Shown in pieces: positions 1-12,129 of a stretch of 64,000 nt of DNA. The first letter of the stretch is position 1. Every line of letters begins with the position of its first letter. Source of the DNA: Apricaphanius iberus (taxonomy: Eukaryota; Chordata; Actinopteri; Cyprinodontiformes; Aphaniidae); assembly GCA_028564705.1 (NCBI GenBank), contig JAPXFQ010000074.1, forward strand, positions 1,939,501 to 2,003,500. The letters run 5' to 3'. Position numbers and translations under genes: made by a program. Below the pieces are notes generated by a model. The model saw only the letters and a program-made list of their open reading frames with translations. It made no database searches and was not told the DNA's origin.

Positions 1-193
1 CAGTGCTGCCGGTGCCCGTGGCACATCCAGCAGTGGTCGGGTTCTGACTGAAGCTGTGATGCAGACACAGAGAGACACAATCAGCACCATCAATTCGGTG
101 ACAAAAGAGTTAAAGGAAATAAAAAATGTGCTGTGCAACATAGTGACAGCCATTGGTACCTTAAATGAAAAAATAAAAAATGTTAATAAATGA
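1..193 (+). CDS. C-terminus of a Harbinger Myb/SANT-like accessory protein (partial)
   Basis: Open from the window edge in frame 2 and ending with TGA at 191-193. The last 63 residues are a Ser/Gly stretch followed by an amphipathic segment (LTEAVMQTQRDTISTINSV, then KELKEIKNVLCNIVTAIGTL) that looks like a coiled coil. Autonomous PIF/Harbinger elements carry a second gene for a Myb/SANT-like DNA-binding protein, which helps bring the transposase to the nucleus and to the ends. Its stop lies 12 bp from the stop of the facing transposase, the usual convergent Harbinger arrangement. The N-terminal DNA-binding domain lies outside the window, so the assignment rests on position and the tail composition. 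No break is visible in what remains. Confidence 0.6.
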   Translation, partial: SAAGARGTSSSGRVLTEAVMQTQRDTISTINSVTKELKEIKNVLCNIVTAIGTLNEKIKNVNK

Positions 194-205
194 ACCTTGT
201 CGTTG

Positions 206-1406
206 TTATCTCAAACGCCGCATTACATCCTTGCGGATCCTTGCTCCCTGTGTGAAAGCTTCCTGTCGAGTAGGAGGAGGCTGTGGGTCGGGGTTCTCAT
301 GCTGGGGAGGGGGTAGGTCAGGAGGGAGGGGAATTCCAATTCTCAGTGCCATGTTATGAAGGATTCCACATGCCCTCACGATCTTGCAGACCTTTGTAGG
401 GTGGTATAATAGTCTGCCACCCGAGGCATCCAATGACTACCACCTACATTTTAACAGGCCTATGGCACGCTCCACGACTTAGCGCGCACGCGTGTGACAG
501 GAGTTGTAGCGTATTTCCTCAGCTGTCTGTGGGTTGGGGAACGGAGTCAGAAGCCAGCTCCTGAGAGGGTAGCCACTATCACCTGCAAGTGATAACACGT
601 TTAATTCATGGCGTCAACAACCAGCATTTCTAATGACTGTGACGACCTACAGAGCAGCCATCACGCACAGTGCCTGCCTACAGTCTGTTCCCTACACTGC
701 TGTGTGTCAAGATAAAGGAGTCGTGTGTTGACCCAGGCCATCGTGCCACCATATTAGTGATAATCATTTGTGAATCACATATGATTTGCACATTAATACT
801 GTGTACATGTTTCCGATTGACGAAAACAAATTCATCCCTTATAGGGACCCTTATCGCAATATGGGTGCAGTCAATTACGCCGATTATGTTTGGGAAACCA
901 TACATTGCTGCAAATTGCATCTTAATCTGGCCTGCTCCCCCACAGTATATGGAAACGTGATGTATCGCCTGCTCATTGTAATGATCCCATCCAAGACTTC
1001 AAGCATTATTGCGCTCAGGGACGGCTGTGATATCCAAGGCCTAGTAAATAAATATAACATATTTGAAGGCATTATTTCCAAAAAAGGGACTTTGGGCAGA
1101 ATAGTAAGAATCATGTCACTCAGACACATACCTGTCGGCTAATTCCCGCTGGTAACAACCAGTTGCAAGAAACCCCGGAGTGGTGAGCACCTGCAGCTGG
1201 ACCGGAATGGCACGGTTCCACCTGGACGGTCTCTCCAAAATCGGGCCCAATTCAGCACAGAGATCCAAGAGCACAGCTCTAGGGAATCTAAATCTGCTTA
1301 TTAGCCAGTCATCATCATGAGCAAGGAGGTCCGCATGATCCCTGAACACGCGTTCTCTCCTAATCCTTCTATTTGCAAGATCTTCTAGCAACGCCAGTGC
1401 ATCCAT
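206..1406 (-). pseudogene. PIF/Harbinger transposase (HARBI1-like DDE nuclease), decayed
   Basis: Exon 1 (1406-1132) starts MDALALLEDLANRR and runs to ...QRELADR. A GTATGT donor and TAG acceptor bound a 91-bp intron (1131-1041); exon 2 resumes with ISQPSLSAIMLEVLDGI. The DDE_4 core is visible: VIDCTHIAI (first Asp), the conserved RWPGSTHDS block, GDSGYPL (second Asp) and a VVERAIGLLK segment (Glu). The C-terminus reads CGILHNMA and ends at 206. Damage: a one-base shift near 929 (frame change between GEQARL and MQFAAMYGFPN), an in-frame TAA at 479-481 and an in-frame TAG at 437-439. The enzyme would cut and paste the element into 3-bp TWA targets. Family and intron placement are clear; it is not functional as it stands. 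Confidence 0.88.
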
Positions 1407-2270
1407 CTCAAATATTACGATTGGAAGTCATCAGGGTATTTTTATTGGCAGCAATGAGACTGATTGCTTCCTTCCTTGGCACAATGAACGTGCCAATCAA
1501 GGAAATATGGTACACATGATTCAATTTATTAATTGGCATAGAGTCTCTGCCCTTTTATCTGAGTTTAAGGTTTTGAGATAAATTTTATGTATTTATTTTA
1601 ATATTGAAAAGTGTTTGTAGAAGAGCTATAGCTCACTGCAGAGCCAAAATATAGATATCATTGCTGGTTTGGATGTTTATAATAACATGAATCCATGATT
1701 AATGTTTGGTGTGAGGTGAAATGATATGTGTGAGAGGAGTAATATACAGTCTGGCTGCAGTTCACCACTTCACCAACTGCGTCGTTGATTCCCCCGTCTC
1801 CAAAATGTGCGTACGCACGGGTCAGAGTTGGCGTAAAGGTGCGCACATTTTCCCGTCAAGTCTGTTTTTTATAAATCACAACTTTTGCTTTGAAAGTGGC
1901 ATACGCCAGTTTCAGGCCCCGTTTTGTGCGTACGCAACGTTTATAAATGAGACCCCTGGTCATTGGTGAGAATCTTTTGTCTCTTTCCAGGGGTTCAGAT
2001 GTCCCCTTGTCCTGAGGAGCGCCTTTCATCTGTCCCAGTTCTAATTTCACAAAATTTGCCTTATTATCCATTGAAGAGTCCTTTTTCTTTTTACTTAAAA
2101 CACTAAAATCGGCAATAAATCTATATAGTTAAAAACACCAAGAATCCAAAAACTTAGATGAACAATAACACTCCTTTTATATCGAAACTGGTATAAATGT
2201 TATAGAGTATTTATTTAAATGTTATTTCTTAATCCCTTTTTTTCAGAAAAATTTTTCTGAACATAGTTAC

Positions 2271-2319
<49 letters not shown>
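2271..2319. repeat. (AGAT)n microsatellite at a LINE 3' end
   Basis: About twelve uninterrupted AGAT units. On the minus strand the tract follows AATAAAGATT, so it is most simply the microsatellite tail of the minus-strand LINE rather than an independent repeat. Confidence 0.9.
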
Positions 2320-2321
<2 letters not shown>

Positions 2322-2774
2322 CTTTATTAAAGACACATGCCGTAACAAGGTCCATAGCTTAAAACAAAATACACCAAACAAACAACAAAAACAAACATAG
2401 CAAATAAATACACACAATTACAAAAACAAAACACACAGACGAAATGACATCCACAATAAAATAAAATATAAAAACTAGATAAATCCTAAGACCGTCAAAC
2501 GGCCTCACTCAACTCAAAAGTTATACAAGCATGACCGCCAATGGTTCCACATCCTGGAAAAAAAGCTACATGAGCTGAGGGCAGGATTGCCTAAGTTCCT
2601 AAGTATGGTATTGGATGATTTTGCTATCCTACACATACATCTGTGAAATAAGTCCCGGATAACAGCAGCACAAGAGGGAACCCCAAAACTCACAAACATC
2701 CCACTAGCACTATAGCTTCTAGGGGCTTTCAACAGTCATTGTATGCTACATATAACCTTCGCAGGCTACCTTTT

Positions 2775-3930
2775 TTAAAGCAACACCAGAGTTTTACTTT
2801 TAAAAAGAGAAACCTTTACAGCCAGTGAGCACATGCTGAACCTTCGGCAGAGTGTATTAGCTTGGGCATACAGGCTACAACACTGTCTGTGAATGTCCCT
2901 ATCATCTGAGATGTCACTTGTAATATAGTGACCAAGGTATTTAGTCTCATCACAGACGCTCAACACTAAATTGCGCAGAAAGAAGTCTGTAAGGACCAAC
3001 TTCCAGTCATCCTTGCTTCTCACCACCATCACTTTGCTCTTTGGTGCATTGTATTGGATATCAAACTCTATTCCATAATCTGAGCAAATCTGCAATAACT
3101 GCTGCAGACCTGCATTGCAGGGAGAGAAGACAACCACATCATCGGCATACATGAGGTGATTAACAAGGAGCCCACCAATAAAACAGCCAGTGCCACTACA
3201 ATTAAGCCGATCTGACAGCCCATCCATATAAATATTAAATAAAAAAGGAGATAAAACACCACCTTGACGAACCCCATTGCCCACCCTAAAGGAAGAGGAA
3301 ACACAATGGGCCTCATTTATCCGACACCTTCATAAATCCCATGTTGATTCTTGCGTATTTGGAACATACTCCCAAAATATACACAGTTTTCTGCGCAAGT
3401 TTGATAAATGAGGCCCAATGGTCCCATTTCACAATTATAGCTTGTTGAGAGTACCAGTAGCCAAGAATTCTAACAAGAAAACGTGGTCCTTTTATGTCAA
3501 TCAGTTTTCTTAGTAGCTTCTCATGATTTATAAGATCAAAGGCCTTAGAGGCATCAATAAAACATAAAAACATTGAAGAGTTCAGTTTACTGTAATTGTC
3601 ATGGATTTCTTTCAAGGCATAAATACACAAATCCGTCCCATGCTCTTTTTTAAAACCAAACTGATAATCAGCAGTGTATAGGAATATCTCCATCCATGTT
3701 AGAATGACCCTTTCCATCGCTTTAGACAAAATACTTGCTAAAGCTATAGGTCTGTAATTATCTGAGCTGTTCAATTTAACACATTTGTCCTTTATCACCG
3801 GCACTAAAAGTGTTGACATCAAGGAATCAGGCAGGATACCATGTATTAAAAAGCCAGTGAAGCATAAAGCTAACATGAGGCAGAGTCTCATCCCTGACAT
3901 TTTTAAATGTTCAGCTGTTACCCCATCCAT
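2775..3930 (-). pseudogene. LINE reverse transcriptase, split by a MITE
   Basis: The N-terminal part (3930-3417) shows DNYRPIALASILSKAMERV, then FIDASKAFDLINHEKLLRKL (first catalytic Asp region). The MITE at 3308-3416 follows codons for VKWDH. The C-terminal part resumes upstream of 3284 with VGNGVRQGGVLSPFLF, then HLMYADDVVVFS (catalytic YADD), and ends with the thumb-like SLYAQANTLCRRFSMCSLAVK. Removing the insertion and one 3-bp duplication rejoins the two halves in register, so the MITE is the main lesion. The enzyme would perform target-primed reverse transcription. Confidence 0.85.
3308..3416. mobile_element. 109-bp Harbinger-type MITE with AAT duplication
   Basis: The ends are GGGCCTCATTTATC and its inverse GATAAATGAGGCCC. 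They are flanked by AAT at 3305-3307 and 3417-3419. A 3-bp duplication and an end resembling the Harbinger end at 1955 (GGGGTCTCATTTAT) point to a PIF/Harbinger-mobilised miniature element. It has no coding capacity and sits inside the LINE reverse transcriptase. Confidence 0.85.
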
Positions 3931-4640
3931 GCCACAAGCCTTTTTAGGCTTCAGCTTATCTATTGCATCACATATATCATGAGGAGTGATGATGGCCTCC
4001 TGATTCCATTATACATCACCCAAATGAACAAGATTACAGCTGACACAGTTAAATAGTATAGTATCGTGTTTTCCATAACTCACAAATATTCTGACAGTCA
4101 TTCACCCCATCAACGTAAGTAGGAAGCACACTTCTACTGTCCCTCACAGCTCTGACCTCTCTCCAGAAATCCAAGCAGTTGTTGTCACGCAGCTTCTTTG
4201 CAAGGGAATCAGCCCTTAGTACATTCTCATTTCTTTTAATGTACCTAAGAGCATATTTAAAACTTGCATTGGCTCATTTTTTATTTTCAAAAAGTGTGCC
4301 ATGCTTTGGCTTCCCTGCTTCCATCCAGGCCCCTCTGGCCTCAGCATGCAGATCTTTAACATAGTCATTCCATCCTGGCTTTACAGCCCGACCAGCAGAC
4401 TTCCTGCGACACAGAGGTAAACCAGAATCCCAAAGGACTTTTACAATGGCATCATATAACAAACATAAATCTTCTTAATGATCGGAGTTAAGACAGTTGT
4501 GTAGAGACAGTATGTCTCCACACAACACTTCATCCTTTGGCATTTTAACACCCTTCAGCAATGCATCAGTGAAGGATGAATACAGTTCAAAGTCCCTCTC
4601 TGTCCAGTTCGCTCAGTCTACCTTTTCTGTGTGTGCATCA

Positions 4641-5363
4641 TCAGCACTTGTTGCAATAGTTAGTTAGATCCAAAAATACAGAGAATGGAATGTGATCAGA
4701 GAATGACAAATCATAATGAATTTTCATATCGGTTATAACATCATGCGCATCTGCAGTGCACACACAATGGTCAAGCCAGGAGGTAGTGTGCCAGGCCTCA
4801 ATCACATGAGTATAACTATTAGCAGGCAGATGTACTTTGCTTGACAGGGTTAGTCCATTATCATAACACAATTGCAGCAAGTGATTGGCAAAGGCAGATT
4901 TGACATCTGAGATATCTGCATTCATATCACCCAAAACATATATGCAATTAGATGTACCATCCTGAATAAAAGACAACACACCAGCAAGCTTCTCTAGATA
5001 TTCATCCTCATTTTGTTGACACTCATAGGGTGTATAGATATTCAGAATAACCACTTTCTTAATATGACAATTTAGCTCAAGGCCAAATCTCCCAGTCTCC
5101 ACATTGACCAAGTGTTCATATTTCTTGTTCCAAAAAATGGCAACTGCACCAGGAATCCTCCCCTTAACCGATCTATCTCAGAGGTCTGTTGTAGATTCTC
5201 CAGCACCAAAGAAGTCAGGATGCATAGTACTCAACTTTCCCAACTCCTGTTTAGCTAAAAAAGTCTCTCGTACACACAATATGTCACACTCATCAAGCAA
5301 TTTGTCCACAATGTAACGCCGTGCTTTATCGCCAGTACTGTGTCCCAAACAGAGACCACTCAA
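4641..5363 (-). pseudogene. LINE apurinic/apyrimidinic endonuclease domain
   Basis: One frame spans the region, with a single in-frame TGA at 5178-5180. Motifs in order: LDECDILCVRETFLAKQEL (catalytic Glu region), VVILNIYTPYECQQNEDEY, YVLGDMNADISD (Asp/Asn), WLDHCVCT, and LSFSDHIPFSVFLD (terminal Asp-His). This endonuclease nicks the target for priming of reverse transcription. It precedes the reverse transcriptase of the same LINE; the roughly 700 bp between them carry linker sequence with several disruptions. Confidence 0.8.
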
Positions 5364-5526
5364 ATTAAATTAAACAATGTTTAGGTTCATATAGTTCAGA
5401 GCTGGCTGTCGTCTTGTCGGTTAGCCTTGGAGCCCGTTAAAAAACACGTGCCCAGCTTAACAAACAGCTGATTGGGACTCTACATCACAGACCACAGGCT
5501 GTATTGCAGGTAACTGGGAGCGTGAC

Positions 5527-5748
5527 TTACCTTCCAACCCCGGCAGTTCCAAAACCAGCGCCTCTTGGTTGACGCGGCTCAAAATAGCGTCTGACGAAAG
5601 AGCCAGCCGGCCACAGGTGCGGATCACGCATCTCTGCTACGTTGTTACATTCAGCAGTGTAACAGAAAGAACTATATCTTCTTCGAGCTGTTTCAATTTT
5701 GCGACAGATCACCTCCCGTCTCAGTTTGTCTTTCAAATAGAAAGAGTG
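5527..5748 (-). pseudogene. Probable C-terminus of LINE ORF1
   Basis: A 70-residue basic frame (KDKLRREVICRKIETARRR, then PAGSFVRRYFEPRQPRG) ends at 5527, just upstream of the endonuclease frame. Position and composition fit the end of a LINE ORF1 RNA-binding protein. The fragment is too short for domain assignment, and I did not find the rest of ORF1 upstream. Confidence 0.4.
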
Positions 5749-5849
5749 TCGGCATCCAAGTTGGGATCAAACTTTGAGGCAAAAACACTCACTATTACAT
5801 ACACATACACTCCACAACTATACAACTAATACTAGTCCTCTATTCACAC

Positions 5850-8800
5850 TGACCTTTTCTATCAGTAATCAATTCCAGGAACGCAGACCTTTTTCTATGC
5901 ACACTTTGTGATGTTCAGTCATGGGCTGTGCAGTCACCCAGGCTTGGTCTAGGAATCCTTTGTTCCCACTAGACCTGTCGTTGGGGAAACGTCTCTCCCC
6001 AGCGAGAGCTGCCCAGACTCAGAACTTGTCTCGCACGTTCCTCTTTTCCTTTAAAGAAACAGAGTTAACATTAAAATAGAGAATTTTCAGACCAACATTT
6101 ACCTATTAATTTGTTGTAGCGCTTGCCAGATTGCTGAGAAAATGACCCAGGTATGTTATCAACGGTCAGTTCTCCATCATCCTGTTAAACTCAGTTCAAT
6201 AATTCACTTCAGTGTTTCCTCAAAATATTTAATCAACAACCCACTTACTTTACTACTTTGCTCCTGGAAAACCACTGCCCGCATCCTCCACAAAATTGCT
6301 GGAGATTAAATTCTATATTAAAGTGTTCCACTATTGTGGATTAACTCCAAAACTGTCAATTAGCTCTGTTCATGGTTTGAGGATCCAGCAGTCCTCAGCA
6401 AGGTCGAAATAGTTGTATTCTGTTCTGTTGACACTGGATAGGTATTGTATTTATTATTTCGGAGAGACAGGGTCTATTGTTTTTGGTGCAATATTTTCTA
6501 TCAGCAACTGAGAGTAATTTTTTTATTTAATTTTTATAGTTTTTTGTTTGTTTTATTTATTTATTTAAAAGTTCTGGTTATGGACATTCCAATGTTAAAT
6601 AAAGGTTTCATTGTTGCACTTTAAAGGGTGTACTTGCATTATTATGATATATTAACATTACATAAGTGGTTATTTTGTTCTTGATAATGTCGACAACAAT
6701 ATCGTTTATCGTCAATAATTTGTGGGACAATATATCGTCCAGCAAAATGTAATATCATCCCAGGCCTAACTGTTACCGTTTGAAGCCCACTTTTCCAGCG
6801 TGTTCGTTATTTCTGTCGGAGAGCAAAAGAGTCCACCCGCACACTGATATATTGATTTGGCCAAGAATCCCACATCTCCAGATGGATGCAACCTAAGAAA
6901 GTAACCTCTTCAGAATGCATGCCGATCCAGAGTGGACCAAAGCATTTTATTTAGGAAACAGGTTGACACACACACACGATAGTTACAGTCTGTTGCTGAC
7001 GCCCTTTAGATAAACATACAATAAGTCTCACAATTTCTCAGGCAATTAGGTATCCTCTGACCTTGGTTCCCAGTAAACTTCTTCATACAGGCTTCTTTGT
7101 TAGCTCAACACCTGCTCTATCTCCCACACCATATGACCTGCTATCAAACTCAGTTTTAATCTGGTTCCTTCCTTCTCACACTGTGGCTAATAGACTCAGC
7201 ATTGTTCTCCTTTATGAGCACACATTCACATTAATTATTATTGAATACACTGTATGATAGTATGGGATTAAGAATACAACACTTCACAGAGATGTTCTGA
7301 GAAGCCCCCAAAGGACGAAACTCTGCAGCTGTGCTCTGTGACAGTAACTGTTGGAGCAATATATCACATACCCAGCTAGAAACACTGAGTCCTTCCCTGA
7401 TCACAGGTTCACAACAATTTCATTTTACTACGTGGCCCTAGTGACCCTAATATAGCAGTTAAAAAAATGTGTTTGATGATGATTTGATAACAAATATTCC
7501 CCCATGTGGCTTTAAAATCAGAGCCTTATATCTAAGAGGCCTCATCATGTCTCACTAGTGCGTATATGTTTACAGTAGTTGCTATACGGTTGTCAAATTT
7601 ATATTGTGGTTGATTCCTAAGGAATCTGTTTCACCTGGAGAGAAGATCAGGGAGAGCAGCAGGGAGAGTGGCATTAATCAGGAGGATATTCTGGACAAGC
7701 ACTAAAGAGTAAAGATTAGAACCTTCTTACCTTCTTGTGTTTCATTAGTTACATTTATTAGTTACATAATGTGAAATTATGATGACTAATGCAAAAAAAC
7801 TTCAACTTTCAAGAGTGCTGCCTTGGAGCACTTTTGTGTCCCCACCAATCTCAAAATCAAACCTACCCTTTGGTCTCACTGTAGTGACATTGACTTCGGC
7901 TGTTGGAGGTTGTCTAGCTCTAGCAAATAACTTTCTTGTCCGCCATTGTTTAAAAAATTTGGCAACAGAGGAAGTACTGCCCAAATGGAGGGGCTTGGCA
8001 AGCTTCAGCCTTAAAAAGGTAAAGGCTTTAAACTAACCACTCTGTGAGCGCAGCATAAGGAGACCTGTGTAGATAAAATGGTTTACGAAATTGCAGAAAT
8101 TAATGAAATCTCCGATTTCCGCTTCTCCTATATCTGGTGGGGAAAAATTGAACATAGTCAAAGGTAGTGAACACTACTTGAAAAGTTCTCAACAATAATT
8201 TGGAATCTCTGCTGGAACCCTTGCAACATCATTCTTTGAATAATATAACTCTTTAAGGACTTCCTTTTAGATGCAGCTATTTAGACCATGTTTGATAAAT
8301 CTACCGGTTTATTTAGAATCTGCGTTTCATACTTGTTCAAGATCCAGCTTTTAATACTTGGTTTTCAGAACCTGCTTCAAGTTCATGATACATTAATGAA
8401 CCTCTATCTTTAGTTATCCTAATTACTTCTAAATTAGTTCAGACCCACCCTTGTAAATATCTTCAGGTTGGACCTCAAACTGTATGAGGTCAGAATGATA
8501 TCAGCTTAAGATAAAACTGAAAAGAAATACTAGCACAGAAAATAAAATTTGGCATTGAAAAATATAATTGTAACTGAAAATCTTAATTTTTAAACTGAAA
8601 TAAATGTAGTGAACATTTTTGCATTGAAATAAAATTTAATGTGAAAAACAAATTATAAAACAAAAAATATATGCATTAAAACAATTACTCAAAAACAAGT
8701 TTTAACACCTTTCACATCTTTTTTTTTTCCAATGCTAGTCTTTTTCAGAGCGGCATGTACTTGATTTCAGCTGTCAGCGAGTCCACCGTTTTATACCTTT

Positions 8801-9280
8801 TCTCTAACCAAGCAAATTAAAGTCACCTGTAGTTCTTTCATGATTTTGTAGGTTCAAAGCCATGTGTCAGCTCTGTATCCTTTTTAATTGACTTATTTTT
8901 TGCCTTTTACAAAAGTGCACTTTTGTTAATTTTTGTCATATTTTATACTGAGATAATTGTTATGTATTACTTAAAGCACAGTTATACACAAGGAAGATTT
9001 AACATAATGCTGACTGAGGGATCAGGAAACCTGTTCGAAGAAAAATAATTAACAGCTCCATCCCAATAACAAGCCATATGAACAGCAAGCATGGTTAATA
9101 TTAACCCTTTACCTTTTTTAGATCACTCATATGAATTAATGAGCTACTTGTTTTTTATATAAAATGTAATTTAAAAAATGGTTATAATCGGAGTGAGTGG
9201 AAAGAAACAACACATTTACAAATGTGAAATGGATAATCCTGGAAATTTTGTGAAAATTTTCTAGAGAAATTGATGTACAG
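5850..9280. other. Non-coding, AT-rich; only small repeat remnants
   Basis: No frame here has recognisable domains. At about 6680-6770 lies a repeat end with ATATCGTTTATCGTC, then ACAATATATCGTCC, closing with CCAGGCCTAAC, similar to a widespread fish non-autonomous DNA element; its partner end is not seen. A short (CA)n lies near 6967. The segment 7779-8036 gives an 85-codon frame with no similarity I can name. The rest is AT-rich spacer. Confidence 0.5.
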
Positions 9281-9489
9281 AAAAATTATCTGCCATTTTC
9301 TGCATTCCACATCTGTGGATTCTCCTTTGGAACGGAAAAATCCAGCAAGGATAAGGACCCCATAGTAGGCATGTAAATCGATTTAGACAAACTCCTTCCA
9401 CCTCTCTTCAAAAACACTCCTTTTGCAATCCTGAATATTTTTTTCTGAATGGAATCTGGGATGAAACGCTCAAAATGAAGACTTGATGT

Positions 9490-11810
9490 CCTGCACATCA
9501 GTAACTGTCAGCTGTGTTGACCCTGGTTGCATCCTCATTACTTTGGCTGCTTTGTGGGGATGCTCATTTCTTAGGAAAGAAGACCGAATTCCTACAGAAT
9601 CTGATCAGGAAAGTGAGACACCGAAGAAGAGGAAAGCGATATGGCATGCTCATGCATCTGAGGAGACACGGACTATGCACTGCTCTCCCTGGGATTTTCC
9701 TCTCTAATGTACACTCAGTCCGGAACACAATGGACAGGCTGGCCCTGATAAGGAGCATGAACAGAGACTTTGCCTCATCTTGTGTCTTATGTTTTACGGA
9801 GTTGCAGACTGTGCGCTGGAGGATTTTCATCTGCTCCACATGGATCATTTGGCCCCTCTCTCCAGTAAGACCACAGGTGGGGGCATTTACTTCTACCTCA
9901 ATAGTGGGTAGTGTACAGATGTGACTGTGATTGCTCAGCACTGATCTCCCTCTCTGGAATATATTTTTATTCACTGCAAACCGTTTCATTTTCCGCGGGA
10001 GTTTGCTTCATTCATTCTTGTCGCTGTTAACATCCCGCCAAACGTGGACATGAATGCAGCTCAGTGCGCACTCACGGAGCAGATACTGCACATGGAGCTG
10101 CTATACCTGGACTTTCTCATTATTGCTCTGCGAGACTTCAACAAAGCCAATCTGAGCAAGAAACTTCCCAGATATAAAAAGTATATTAAATGCTGGACCA
10201 GAGAGGTCACTGTTACAGCACGATAAGCTGGGCCAATCACGCATTCCTGACTTTCTGACCACTTCATGATCCATCTGATCCCCGCGTACAGAAAGAGGCT
10301 GAAGCTCTCCAAACCTCTCGTGAGGAGTAAAAAACTGTGGAACTGTGGAGGAACTTTGTACGTGTTTGGAATCTACAGACTGGGACACAATGAGCGCTAC
10401 TTCTAACAGATGGGATGGGTTTACAGACATTGTCCTCCTATATCTACATTTGCAAGGACAGCATTTTGCCATCACGCACCAGGGTGAGCTATAACGACAA
10501 AAACTGGATCAACTCATGCACAATCTCAGGTATTTATGTGTAGTGGGCTACACCTTCATCCATTCATTCTACCTCACAATCTCACTCGGTCCTTTGAAAA
10601 TGGCTGAGAGTCGCAAGAGAAAAAGTGTTTTCAAAGTGTACGAGAAGAAGAGAAAGGTCTCAGAAGAGATAGACAAGACCAGTGTGTCTTTAGGAGATTC
10701 TTTCCAACGATGCAATGAAAGCAGAGTTTGGGCCCCCAATCGATGCCCTTCATTACCAAATTCCTACTTAACAGGTTGTCTAAAGTTTTGCATGCTATTT
10801 TGAGATATGTTTTTAAGATTACTGCTAGAAGAAGTTATCTACGTCTAAATTGTAACTTTTCCAGGAAAGACTTATTGTTGCATATGAACATTTTTTTTTT
10901 CAAAAATGTACAGAATGGTTCTTTTATGAAATTCTGAGAAATTATCTGCTATACCTTAAATGAAAAGCTCCCGGCCCAGATGGTGTGTCTCCTGCCACTG
11001 TAAGACACTGTGCAAATGGGCTGGCCCCAGTGCTTTCTGCCATTTTTAACTCCTCACTGGAGGCATGTCATGTGCCCGCCTGCTTCAGAATCTCTACCAT
11101 AGTCCCTGTCCCCAAGAAGTCATAAGCTACATCCACACTAAGCCGATAAGGTTATACGGGGAGTTAGACGCCTAATGTTATCCACTCAACAAGAGCATTT
11201 ACGCCCTGTTTAAGGTCCGTTTAAGTTCCCATGATTGCGCAATCCCATACCGACCTGTGCAAATACTGGGCATGCGCAAAAAGACGCACGGAAAACGCGT
11301 ATAATCTACGTGACGCCAGCGCCTACATAAAATATACAAGAAGCTCTACAGCACAGTACATATCTGCTTGTCCCGTTAACCAAAGAGAACAATAGCTGCT
11401 CAGAAGAAGAGAGAGTTTTTGGTGTGGACAGACGACGAGATCGATTTATTACTCTTCCCTGTTGTCTTTGTCTGTAGTGTCGTATTGTTATTGACGCAGC
11501 ATTCATTGACGCCACTTCCTATCATTACCCGGGGAAGCTGTCCACACTCGCTCGTTTAGCCGTTGAATTAATATTTACACGGCTCTCCTACCCGGCTAAT
11601 AGTTATCCGGCCACAGACCTTAAACGACGCCGGGTTAGTGTGGACGATAGGGGGGTGTAGACTAAATAATTATACGTTTAAGGCATTACCCGGCTTAGTG
11701 TGGACGTGGCCATAGATTACTGGACTCAATGACTACAGACCTGAGGCTCTGACATTTGTGGTCATGAAGTCATTTGAGCGTCTGGTGCTCTCATACCTTA
11801 ACATTTTATT
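9490..11810 (+). mobile_element. CR1/Rex1-group LINE fragment (endonuclease to start of RT)
   Basis: Degenerate plus-strand coding in several frames. From 9600: KVRHRRRGKRYGMLMHLRR, LPGIFLSNVHSVRN, a CVLCFTE block, then EQILHMELLYLDFLIIALRDFNKANLS (the DFNKxNLS endonuclease block) and SDHFMIHL-like residues near 10260. At about 10970-11120 a KAPGPDGVSPATVRHC block, then FRISTIVPVPKKS, marks the start of the reverse transcriptase. It is cut by the element at 11125-11711 and resumes with ITGLNDYRPEALTF, then MKSFERLVLSYL. The 3' half is missing. Multiple frameshifts show an old copy. Confidence 0.75.
11125..11711. mobile_element. Non-autonomous inverted-repeat DNA transposon inside a LINE
   Basis: The left end is AGCTACATCCACACTAAGCCG and the inverted right end is GGCCACGTCCACACTAAGCC. 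The flanks carry ATA at 11122-11124 and 11712-11714. Excising the element with one ATA rejoins the LINE reading ...VPVPKKS with ITGLNDYRP, which fixes the boundaries independently. Inside, plus strand near 11400, a short frame reads AQKKREFLVWTDDEIDLLL, like the start of the Myb/MADF-type protein of Harbinger elements. I infer an internally deleted Harbinger-like element. Confidence 0.75.
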
Positions 11811-12129
11811 GTTTACTATAAAATGTGACTTTATTTGGACGGTAGAACAGTTGTTTTATATGCAAATCAAATAGGAGTTTTTTCTTCCAATATACAGAAT
11901 ATGCTCCAGTAGTTTAGTTACAGCAAAGAAAGCCTAAGGAGAAGGCAGCAGTGCTACCCAAAGAGTCAGAATAAAAGATGGAACAAAATCTCAACCAGAC
12001 CACATATGAGAGTAACCTCAAAGGCCACTTTCTGTGATATAACAAGTAGTATAACAATTGTATATTCCGGTCCTATTCCTTCTATCAACACAGAAATTTT
12101 AAATAACTAATGCCCTGTCTACACGTAGT

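Larger units (their letters stand above)
1..1955. mobile_element. PIF/Harbinger DNA transposon, right part with terminal inverted repeat
   Basis: Both Harbinger genes lie in convergent orientation at 1-1406. The right end near 1955 reads, on the minus strand, AGGGGTCTCATTTATAA followed by GTTGCGTACGCACAAAACG, a terminal repeat type common in fish Harbingers. A subterminal inverse copy of the TGCGTACGCA motif occurs at about 1808-1819. The left end lies outside the window, so the target duplication cannot be checked. The non-coding stretch 1407-1850 holds no other gene that I can see. Confidence 0.65.
2271..5830 (-). mobile_element. Non-LTR retrotransposon (I/Jockey group, possibly Nimb-like), MITE-interrupted
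   Basis: Read on the minus strand: an ORF1 C-terminal piece (about 5748-5527), an apurinic endonuclease domain (5363-4641), a reverse transcriptase (3930-2775) split by a MITE at 3308-3416, a 3'UTR and an (ATCT)n tail at 2319-2271. The reverse transcriptase keeps GVRQGGVLSPFLFNIYMD and YADD. The block HLMYADDVVVFSPCNAGLQ, then KYLGHYITSDISDD, is the type I associate with I/Nimb elements; the clade is uncertain. Long frames and few stops suggest a fairly young copy. The 5' end is not defined; beyond about 5830 I see no further coding signal. Confidence 0.75.

Noticed and set aside
9564..10475. Minus-strand frames of 124-141 codons
   Set aside because: They are antisense to the recognisable LINE endonuclease blocks on the plus strand.
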